DNA from: Ciona intestinalis | Taxonomy: Eukaryota > Chordata > Ascidiacea > Phlebobranchia > Cionidae | NCBI RefSeq assembly: GCF_000224145.3 | Contig: NC_020177.2 | Location: 1,161,536-1,225,535 of the forward strand | Direction: 5' to 3' | DNA: 64,000 nt | Shown: positions 35,701 through 47,700 of the stretch, piece by piece | Numbering within the stretch: position 1 is the stretch's first letter | How the letters are laid out: each line of letters starts with the position of its first letter | The notes under the pieces: model-generated | Databases searched by the model: none | What the model saw: the letters and a program-made list of their open reading frames with translations, nothing else | Told to the model about the DNA's origin: nothing | Translations under genes and position numbers: made by a program

Positions 35701-38700
35701 CCAGTGGTCACTTGTGGGTTGTCTTAATTGTCAGTTGTACAAGGAAAACATTTCCCCATTACATTACATAGGTTGTAACTCGTTAAGGGGCACGAGGTGT
35801 ATGAAACAGAACACCTATGTTATAATGAATNNNNNNNNNNNNNNNNNNNNNNNNNNNNNNNNNNNNNNNNNNNNNNNNNNNNNNNNNNNNNNNNNNNNNN
35901 NNNNNNNNNNNNNNNNNNNNNNNNNNNNNNNNNNNNNNNNNNNNNNNNNNNNNNNGCAGTCAAAATCATCAATTCGCGTTGTTCAAACTTGAAACCAAAA
36001 ATTTGTCTTCTGCATTCATCTTCTGTTTTCCAACGAATCTGTTTTGTTGAATTTTCAGGTAAATTTAGTTCATATCATGTTAAGCACAATTTTGTGTGAA
36101 AACAAAATTAAGAAAAAAAAACTTTCAAAATTTTACTCATGATGTATGAAATAATATTTTAAAAAAGTTGTGTAAAACATTACTGTTATAGCAAAATACA
36201 AAAACAGATTTTAAAGGGAACGAATTTTGTTTTTTTTGTGATTTAAAAGGTCGAATTTTGTGATATGGTGGATATATATGGATAAATAGTTTTTTGCAAA
36301 AAAAGTTTTTGCCCATTTTTTTTGCAAAAGGCAGTTTTTTGCCCATTAGTAAAGAACAAAGCAGAAGACCCATGTTAAAATCACTATCGTTTCTGGCCAC
36401 TCGAGGATAAACAAGTTACATTCATTCATTTCAGTTTGACCCCGAAACATGCGACATACACCACCTATCCACATTATACTGTCCATGTCAATCTACCACC
36501 ACCATACAACGACTGGTGGATTTCCAACTTTCAAGCGACAATCGGTTATGGGCGTTGTGGCAAGACACTGACGACCAACCAACACTAGCTGTTTGTGACA
36601 TCATAATAAAAACCTGGCATGAAGTGGCGATGTCGCAACCGCTCTCACCTGAGGTAATTTCTTTGTTTGTTTAAGTTAGTGTGGACAATTTGTTTGTCAA
36701 TGTAAGTAATAAATGACATTTTCGTCTCTTTGGTCACGATAACTAAGAACGGGAGAGTTTACAAAAGCGAAAAAAGGAGTAGGAACCACAAAACAACAGT
36801 TGTTAACTTGTTATAACATGATTATTGATAAAACATAAAAAGAAATATATTTTGTTTTGGACAAAAGGCGTCAAAAAGCAGTTTTATAATTTTTCGAATG
36901 TTCTTTAATCTTTATTTACTACAAAGTGGGACGAGAAAGTATAGATTGAATAGGTGTCCCATCTTTCCCCACCCTACTAAATACTTCTTTTTAATAACAA
37001 TAAACACACTCAGGTCACCATACCCTATCATTCAAGTGTGCCCGAAGAATTCTTGAAGAAAATATTCGATCCCCGGAAGTTTTGTACGTCATCCATTCGT
37101 AAAGCTCTCAGCGTCCACCAACGAACCCCACTTAGCAGTCGCAACCCTTCAATGAAATCCCTGCAAGATGATGTTGTAAAACTAATGGAAACAGAGGTAC
37201 ATATATATATATATATATATATATCATATTTATTAAGTGACTACTTAGTAGGGTGCTATACCACATATATATCATATTTATTAAGCGGTGTAGCTCCAAC
37301 ATATATTTTTTGGCAAGAATAGTATAAAATTGCAAACAAATTTGCAGAAACTGGAAAATTTATGTATCTTAATAAAGCAAGTCATCATTTTCTCGCATTT
37401 AACAAAACAAAGGAAGTTAGAGTAATTGGCCTCCAACCCAGAAAACACGCAATAATTTGTAAAAGAAACAAGAACCAGAAGATATAGTTGTGAGATTAAG
37501 GCCCTTAGGGGTGCCTGGAATGTCATGTCAACCCAACTTTTGAAACAGGGGTGACATCATAAGTGTTAACGCCACAGTTTTTACAAAAACATTTTTAACC
37601 TGCTTTAGGGGATACCACTCCATCAGTTTGATTTGCGTGCGTTTTTTTTTTCAGACACTTTTTTGTTTACTAAAACTTGGTGGTACTTTTAGATCAGTTT
37701 GGAGCTTTTTTATATATACCAATTTTCATTTTTATTGGTATGCCTATTTTGTTCATTTCATACTAATACACTTCTAATTAAATACAGGTTGCTTACAATC
37801 TACCTGATGAAGACAACTTGAAACAAAGTCTTGATGAAATCCAACTCCTAACATGGTCCACCTTTTATACAAGTTGTGTACAATATCAACAATATGCTTC
37901 TAAACCTATTGCTATAACTAATCCAGATGGTTGCATCCCTACCATTGTGAAAAAGGTAAGTTTTTCTTCCCGGTCATTTATCTCAGAGGTAATGAGTTCA
38001 AGGCTCGTCGTTGCTATTGTGACTTTATGTGTCCTTGGGCAAGACACCTAACGACAATTGCTTCAACCCAGTGGTCACTTGTGGGTTGTCTTAATTGTCA
38101 GTTGTACAAGGAAAACATTTCCCCATAAAATTACATAGGTTGTAACTCGTTAAGGGGCACGAGGTGTATGAAACAGAACACCTATGTTATAATGAATGTC
38201 GTTTTTTTGGACACGCGAGGATAAATAGTTTCCCTTTATATACATTATATTATATGCAACTTAATAGTGGAGAGTATAAATTTTCCTTTTTTGTAAATGG
38301 TTTGGTACAAAATGGTGCAACCATATGGTTTGTATGAGCAAGTGTGTTTGGGAATTTACTGTATTTGCTCCAACCCGGCAGTCACTAATAACTTGTCAAA
38401 TTTGCCATTTACCGAAAAACTAATAATTAATAATAAAAAGTCTACATAATATATTTTAGCAATTTTTATTTGTGATTCAAAACAAAACTTTGAAGATATT
38501 TTCCTGCCGTTATAAATTGCCCCCTGAACCTTTATTTTTCACAAAACTCGTTTACGAATAGTTGATCCATTTTCTAGGGTTATGTTTCCCAACAAATTCC
38601 AGTCTCAATGCTTGAAGCTGTATGTAGAGGGGTGGATGCTTCACAGCTTAAGTTCCTATATCCTGTTGCTGATGGTGAGTCTAATGGTTTGGTATAAAGA

Positions 38701-41700
38701 CTAATATATTCTACCATGGTGATGTCCCACAGCGTGATATGTCATGGGACCTGTGAGTGTTACCCAGCCATGTGAGGATAAATAAGTTACACCCATTTAT
38801 TCATTCAGATAGTTCCAAACTAAGACTGTGGCCAACTGCGCTAACCACTATGCCACGGCGCCGGACAAGTAATTTTAAAAAACTTTAGAAAAATTTCATA
38901 TTCAATATTTATACATCTGGTATATTTTTTTCAGATTTAGTATTCACTGATTTGGTTAAGTTGCTCAATTGTTTATCCTTGCTGTCCTCTATACTTGGAA
39001 AGGAATATTTGGAAGAACTTGCACAATCTGTTCAACTTTGTGACAATCCAGCTACATTTATACATGGTGCTATGGAAGACATCAAAGAATCTATTAAGTT
39101 AGTATATTATGTTTAAAACCACAAGTTTGGAACCACCTATTTTAAGTGACAATTTTTAACAAAAGATTCAAAGCCACATTTTTTAAACTATGTTTTTAAA
39201 GCCAAAAATTTAGGGCCAAAAATGCAAAACTGTAATTTTAAGCTTTAAATTCGAGCCACAATTTTTAAATCCAAGACACATTAATAAAAATGCAACAAAT
39301 TGTTCAAGGATCCCAAACTCACAACTTTCTTAACAAAAAATACTTCAATTTATCATTTAAATAACCCAATTAAGCACACCATCACAATTTAGTGAGAATT
39401 CAGATGAATCAGAGTTGGAAGATTACATCGGTCAAATAGGAGATATAGTTTCAACAATAAATGCTTTACTTCTGTGCCTTGAACCTGGACAAATACAACA
39501 TGAATTGGGTAGGCTATCTGTTTTGTGCGTACTTTAAAAATCGAAAAAAACTATATATTTATCAATGTTTAATGTCTGGTCACATTTTTGTGCAATAATA
39601 ATAATTTTATATTTTTGGCAATAATCTGTATATATTTATGACAGCAATTTTTGTATAAATTTTTTCATTCTTTTTTTTTCATTCTTTTTTTTAAGCATAA
39701 TTATATATATTATATGTATATTTTTTTTACATAAAAAATTGTAGTTTAAAAGGGGGCGGGGTAGCAACTCCCCAAAACTCCCCCTGGTTTTGCCAATATT
39801 TACAGCAATAATTTTCACAGACCCCACCAACTGCTGTGCTGTTAAGTCTGACTTCGGGTTAGAACTTCTACTCAGTGCTACCCACCAGTATGTAGAGGAC
39901 AGGCTTCACCTGGTTTTGCTACTTTTGATTGTTACCGTCTTGTTTGACGAATTACAGGAAAATGTAAGTAGTTTTGTATGCAAGAAGTTCATATTAATCA
40001 ATAAACATTAGGAATTATATTTTTACATTAATGCATTTTTCGATATTATATTTTTTACAATATTATATTTTTTACAAAATTGTATTTTTTACAATATTAC
40101 ATTTTTTACAATTTTATATTTTTCACAATATTACATTTTTCACATTTTTTATATTTTTCACAATATTTGATTTTTCACATAAATATTATTTTCAAGTTCT
40201 CCGAGCGAGTTGCGATCTACGTTCACTCTTACAGCGCCATCATGTGGGCGGTGTCAGCCGAGAAGGAACATGTTCCAAACAGTTCAATGTGAGCTGCATT
40301 TATTTAAATAAAACTTTTAAAATCTTACAACTAAATTTAACGATTTTAAGTCAAAAGTAAATCATTTTTTTATACCGTTGTTAATTTTTGGGGAAGATGG
40401 GACACCTTTTTATTCTATTTTCGTGTCTCATTTAGTAGTAAACCAAGAACACACGAGATGAATTAAAAAACCGTATCCTCACAACTCCCATAGACCGTTG
40501 TTAATTGTTTAAAACTCGATCAGAATATTTGGATATTATGTGCTTAAGGTGTCCCCTTTTCCCCCACCCTACTGTACATATAATATATAATATATATATA
40601 TATAAAAGTAATAAGTTATATTAACTATTAAAACATTACAGAGAACACACCCTGCAGTCACTTTCTGTTGGTGACAATAAAAGTTCTTCGCGTACTTTGT
40701 TGGAGGGGTTTCTTAAAAATGAAGGGGGGAAACTTCTGTGTTGTATTTTGAGGGAAAATTCGGAGCAGTTTAACGGAGTTATTGACAATGCTGTTATCCC
40801 AAAAGCTATTGCTGGAATCATACAACTTTTGTAAGGATATAGATTGTATTTTTAATGTTTGTTAATTGAATTTTAACTGATTTACACTGATGATGGACCA
40901 AGTTACTGTCTGGATACTAAACTCATAATCAGCAGATGTTTCGGACAGTAACTTGGTGGGATAGTAACCTCTTTTACACTGATGGTGGACCAATTTACTG
41001 TCTGGATACTAAACTCATAATCAGCAGATGTTTCGGACAGTAACTTGGTGGATAGTAACCTCTTTTACACTGATGATAGACCAAGTTACTGTCTGGATAC
41101 TAAACTCATGATCAGCAGATGTTTCGGACAGTAACTTGGTGGATAGTAACCTCTTTTACACTGATGGTGGACCAATTTACTGTCTGGATACTAAACTCAT
41201 GATCAGCAAATGTTTCGGACAGTAACTTGGTGGATAGTAACCTCTTTTACACTGATGATGGACCAAGTTACTGTCTGGATACTAAACTCATGATCAGCAG
41301 ATGTTTCGGACAGTAACTTGGTGGATAGTAACCTCTTTTACACTGATGGTGGACCAAGTTACTGTTTAAATCACAAGACATTTCACTTTTAAATTACTAT
41401 TTATTATTTTAAGTTTGTTTACCCTTTCCAACTGCATTATAATTTACACCTAATATTCCATTGTTTTTTTTTCAGATGGCCCCTTGGTCCAACCGTATCA
41501 TTCCCAAAATATCTCTTCACAAATTCCCTATTTGGCTCTTTGCAATATTACATCAATGTGAGACTAAACAAGTGGTGTGATTTTAGCCCAGCATATATTT
41601 CATACATGTTGGCGTATTGCTACTTGCATAATGGGCAATACAATAAGGTGGGTTCACTATTTCACTCATTATGAAATGTTGGTACATTATATGTGAACGA

Positions 41701-44700
41701 ATGAATGTAACTTGCTTTATCCTTGCGTGGCCGGAAAACGACAGTCGTTATAACACAAGTGTTCTGTTTCATACACGTCTTGCCAGCTTACGAGTTACTA
41801 TGTGTATTACTTTGTGCCTGATTTTTTGGGGATTTTTTTATTTTATTGTTTAATGACCACTGGGCTGAAGCAATTGCATTGGGTGTTTTGGCTATAGACG
41901 ACCACAATGGTAGCAGCATGAGTCTTGAACCTATATTCTCTGCTAAACCCCCTAATCAATGTGCTACAACAGTTCGGCGCAGTAGCATATTGGTTAGCGT
42001 GCCTGTCTCTTACCGATAGGTAATGAGTTTAAGACTCGTCGCTGCTACTATTGTGGGCGTATGTGTCCTTGGGCAAGACATTTAACAGCAATTGCTTCAA
42101 CCCAGTGGTCACTAATGGAATGTCCAAATTATCAGCAACAAAAAAAAGAGAAAATCCCCGCAGAAATAAATACCCACAAAGTACCATACATGGTAACTCG
42201 TAATCTGGCACAAGGTGTATGAAACAGAACACCCGTGTTTAACGACAGTCGTTTTCCAGCCAGACGAGAATAAAGTAAGTTACATAACAGCCCGAATATT
42301 CATACTAACAATGGAAATTTTGTTCCAGGCTGTCCATACCTTTATACAAGCTGGTGGTAAAGCTGGAATGGATGGAATGTTAATTGGTAGCATGCTGGAA
42401 CTTGACTTGGAGGAGCAACTAGCTGAAAACGAGATTGAGGTTTTGTTTTACACCAAGGTGAGACATTTAATATTTTTTTTCTTATGTTTTAAAATGATAA
42501 CATAATTTTTTTAATTTTTTGATAAAAACGATAGCGAAAATCATGTTATTTAAAGAACAGAGAGAAGGGAATTAACGGCAAAGTGAGAGTTGTTAAAACA
42601 CGCTCTGGATAAAAGGATAAAGTGACATTGCTGTCACGGGACATTTGTGACTTAAATTCCAGGTCCCATCTTGCCCCAACTTACAGGGCCTAACTTATAT
42701 AGAATAGGCATGTCTATGTTTGGTGTAATAGGCTAACTCTGCCCTATATCTTAAATTTTCTGATGTGTTTTACCATATGACTTTACCTATATAGAATATC
42801 GCTTTAAAATTTGGAGTAGTGGACCAACTCTGGTCATACCTTTTGGCCTGCTAATGTTTTTCTGTATGACATCACCAATATAAAATAGAATAAAAATTAC
42901 TGGTTAAACAAAACTCATAGAATCAATTAACGCGTCTTAAATATCTTTTCAGGTTTTAGAAATTTTTGAGAAATTAGAACTCGCCGAACAAGTTATAATT
43001 TTGGCGAAACATGCAATTTCAAAAGCTAGCGTTAAAGATGACAATATGGTGAATATTCTTCAAGTTATTATATTTCAACTTTACCTTCCAATGCTACCAT
43101 TTGCTGGGGAATATCTAGTTTGTTACATTTGGTGGCAAAGTTTTTAAATACAGGGATAGGCATGCGTTTTTGTGAAACAAATCTAACGAATTAGTTGATA
43201 TTATGTACTGGTTAATTCACTGATAAATTTTAGGGTACTCTTATCTACCCTGCCACCCCAGGTTTGGTGCCTTTGATTGGATTAGTAGTGCCACCAGGTG
43301 TCTTGCTATGTATCGGCCACAAAGGTGGCGGCATCGAGCTTTGAACCCAGTTATCCTATGATTACGTTGAGTCAGTCTACCATACACTACTACTGTTTAA
43401 AACCTATGTTTTTTAATACTGTAGAAAACAATTTTTCGGTTAATATTTTTTCATTTAATTTTTTTATAATTTCTTAACTAAAATATTTTCCAGCCGATTC
43501 TATGTTCAAGCATGTTCCGTCAGTGTTTGCAACTCAATAGATTTAATGAGGCTTACAAAGCTATTTTCCTCAATCCAAGTTGGGAGCATAAGAAGGTCAG
43601 TCAGACGATGTTTTTAACTTCAAACCATTTTTTTAACAGTCTTTTTTTAATTTTAATCTACATGCAGGCCTGTATTATATTTGAAATTCTAAATTTTTTT
43701 TAAATTTAGAATTTTTTTTTTAAATTTTTTTTTTTTTAAATTTTTTTTAAATTTAATTTAATTTTAAACAACTTTTTTAAATTTAAATATTTTTTTAATC
43801 AATAAAAAAGTTTTTTTTAAATTTAAATAATATCACTAATGGGAACGCTTTACTCTACTTTTTTTATGTACCATTTTTGTGAACCCCTGTTTTAGAATGA
43901 AGTTATGTCCAGAGCGGTTAAATTTGTTGTGACAGAAGTTCAGTTTCATAAATTTTAAATATTTTTTATTTTAATAAAAGATTAAAATATATATTTATTG
44001 TTTCATTTCAAATACACGTATTATTTATATATCTATTTTTTTAACATTTTTTATTGTAAGAAAACATAAAAATATATGTTTAATTGTTTTATTTTAAATA
44101 TATAGGCCTATATATACAATTTTTAAAGAATTTTTTTATAATAATTTTTAATACAAATGTATATATATGTATTATTTAAATGAAATTTTACGAAAATTTA
44201 TATTTTTAATAGGATTGCCTCCGCATGCTGGTAATGGCATTATGTGAAAAGAAGAAATATAAATTATTAGTTGAACATTCGTATGATGATATGCATGTCG
44301 AGGTAAGGACACTTTAATAATTTAAATAATCTTTCACGGCTCATCTGGTATAAAAAAATGTAGTTTATATCCGGCGTTTTGACACGCCATCTGGGAAGGC
44401 GTACGTTTTATACCAGATGACATCTTGTCGAATGACAGACGAAATTTCAGAAATATTATTTTTTGTCATTTCTGCTAAATGTAAATAATCTTTCAACGGC
44501 TAATCTGGTATAAAAACATAGTGTATTTTTGACAGTTGCCATTTTTTAAAAACATGGTGTATTTTTGACAGTTGCAAGACTTAGATTTTCATACCCGACG
44601 AAATCTTGCCAATGGCAGACGAAACGTCGAAAATACACTACGTTGTACAAGACATATAACGGCAATTGCTTCATTCCTTATGGGTGTCTAAATTGTCAGC

Positions 44701-47700
44701 CATTTATAAAATAAAGTTTAAAAAATTCAAAAAAAAACAAAAAAACAAAAAAAAAAATGTTAAAAAAACAAAAATGTTTTACTGTTAATTCCCATCTCCT
44801 GAAAAAACATTTTTGATAGTTTGGATTATGTTAATTAATATCACCTGCTACTTTGCATCTAAAATAAATAAAAATCATTTTTTGTGCAGGTTGTCAATAT
44901 ATTGGAGCACAGAGCTCGTTGTAGTGACCTTTTGAACTCTCGACACAAATATTACGACTTGTTGTTTTCGTTTCACGTTTATCGTGGAAATTATGGAAGG
45001 GGTAAGTGTATACAGTAGGTTGGGGAAGATGGGACACCTTTTCATTCCATTTTCTTGTCCCATTTGCTAGTAAAGTAGTAAACAAAGAAAATTTATAGAA
45101 ATATTTGTTTTGATTGTTTGTAACAAATGGTTACCTTACAGAAAATTACAGAAACTTTTTATTTATAACAATCGTACCAGATATACCAACTTAGATTTAT
45201 CTGTGAGCCATGGAACACCCGTGTTATAACGACTGTTGTTTCCCTTCTACGCAAAGATAAACAAGTTACATTCATTCCCGATTTACTTTTTATAAATCAG
45301 ATTAAGACGCGATAATTTTTTCAATAATCCCTTTAAACACTTCAGCTGCAAGCACGATGTACGAACAAATGTGCCGACTCCAAAATGAATATTCAGCCTC
45401 CCCATCAGCCAATGTTCTCCATCTACAACATATGTGTCTTGTTTCAACGGTGTCTTGTTTACGACTCGTAGATAAGCAATACAGATGGTTGGTTCACCCA
45501 GTTGATAAAAAGCAAATTGAGGTAAAAGTTAGATTTATTAATAAAAAATTGCGAAAATTTTAGAATTTAAAAATTGTATTTGTTAGAAAATTATTAATCT
45601 TGGCTTAAGTATATGAAACTTTGAAAAAAAAATGAAACATTTTTCAGAATATTTTTTAATGTTTCGTTATATTTCTGTCGCAAAATAAAAATTGTATATT
45701 TGAATACAATAAAACAAAAATATAATTGTAGAAGAATTAAAAAAAAGGGTTTAGAATAATATATTAGGGCACATACACCTCAAGTTATATCTCCAGTTTT
45801 CCAAAAAAAGACACCAACAAAAAGTAACATATGTGGTAACTCGTATGTGGGCATGGGGTGTATGAAACAGAACATATAGTAGGATGGGGTAAGCTGGGAC
45901 ACTTTTAGCTCATAATATCAAAATATCCTGATCGTGTTTTAAACAATTAACAACGGTATATGGGAGTCGTGAGAATACGGTTTTATAATTCTTTGAATTT
46001 TCTTTGTTTACTATCTCACGGGATGAGAAAATGGAATAAAAAGATGTTCCATCTTCTCCTTCCTACTATATATTGAGTCATTGACTTTTTTATTTTTTTT
46101 ATTTTTCAAAATTTTTATTTAATATAAATTAGCTTAGTCATATTCAGTAAATTGTTAGAACTTCTTATTTAACATATATGATAAAAGTATGTATATATAT
46201 AGAGTAGGGTGGGGGAAGATGGGACACCTTTTCATTCTATTTTTTCGTCCCATTTGGTAGTAAACAAAGAACATTTAAAGAATTATAAAACCGTATCCTC
46301 ACGACTTCCATAGTTGGTTGTTAATTGTTTAAAACACAATCAGGATATTGGGATATTATGAGCTAAAGGTGTCCCATCTTACCCCACAGAACTCTATTAT
46401 ATACTAGAAAATAAACGACTGATTATGACTTTCCAGTTCATTGGTTGTCGCTCACCAAAACGTAACGCTGAAGGCGAGGCACTCCCGGTGGAAAATTCGC
46501 AACGAAAAATTCGTCTTGTCGAATTTGACCAACTCCAAAATGAACTTTTGTTACTCGAATGTCGGATGAAACTTGCATTAGATGAAGAGGTATTGTGGGG
46601 CAAACGTGGGGTGGTATGGGGGGGGGGATTGACTCGTTATGGGTTTAGCAGCAGCCACGCTTTTATTCAAGGAGTTTTACCTGTAGCGTGGTTGCGTGGG
46701 TATAATGGCAGCAGTTTTGTACTTTTGTTGCGAATTCCCTTTTTTGTTGTTGTATTATTTAATCTGATCTTCGGGACTGTATTCTTTCGGTGGAAAGTGA
46801 TTAGCGCGCCTGCCTCTAACCCAGAGGTTGTGGGTTCAAGGCTCACCGCTGCTACAATTCCTTGAGCAAAACACTTAACATCAATTGCTCCAACCAAGTG
46901 TTCACTAATGGGTAGTCCAAATTATCAGCCACACATAAAAAAAAAATAATCACTTACAAAGTAACATACATGGTAACTCGTAAGCTGGCACGAGGTGTAT
47001 GAAACAGAACACCTGTGTTGAACGACTGTCGTTTTCCGACCATGCGAGGATAAAGTAAGTTACATTCATTCAAATAGGTATTAGAACACTTGTATAACCA
47101 TGTAATAACAGGTTCAAAGCTAAAGTATTAAAATTAATAAACGTTTATTTTGTTAGAATGAATTAAATGTGGGCGCTTCTGCTTCTGAAAAAGAAACTTT
47201 GTCGTTGCTTGTGCACTCGTCTTATTTCAACGACGCATTTATTATTTGTGACAAATTTAAGTTGGATAAGAAATCTGTCTTTGAAGTTATGTGCACGAGG
47301 TAAGTACCTCATGCTCACTGTCGAGTAATAATATGAGCATCTTCTTATACACCAGACACACATGGTGTATTCATACACCTCACGCTCACTGTCGAGTAAT
47401 AATATGAGCATCTTCTTATACACCAGACACACATGGTGTATTCATACACCTCATGCTCACTGTCGAGTTATAACATGGGTGTCTTCTTATACACCAAACA
47501 CACATGGTGTATTCATACACCTCATGCTCACTGTTGAGTTATAACATGGGTGTCTTCTTATACACCAGACACACATGGTGTATTCATACACCTCATGCTC
47601 ACTGTCGAGTTATAACATGGATGTCTTCTTATACACCAGACACACATGGTGTATTCATACACCTCATGCTCACTGTTGAGTTATAACATGGATGTCTTCT

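Noticed and set aside
40031..40360. Phe/Ile-rich membrane-like peptide
   Set aside because: A translation of a short A/T tandem repeat plus NUP160 exon 16 in the wrong frame.
47362..47686. Overlapping 60-codon frames encoding a repeated peptide (also 57459-57783, minus)
   Set aside because: They come from the 71-bp repeat lying between two solid NUP160 (or OGDH) exons; 71 is not a multiple of three, so no long repeat protein can exist.
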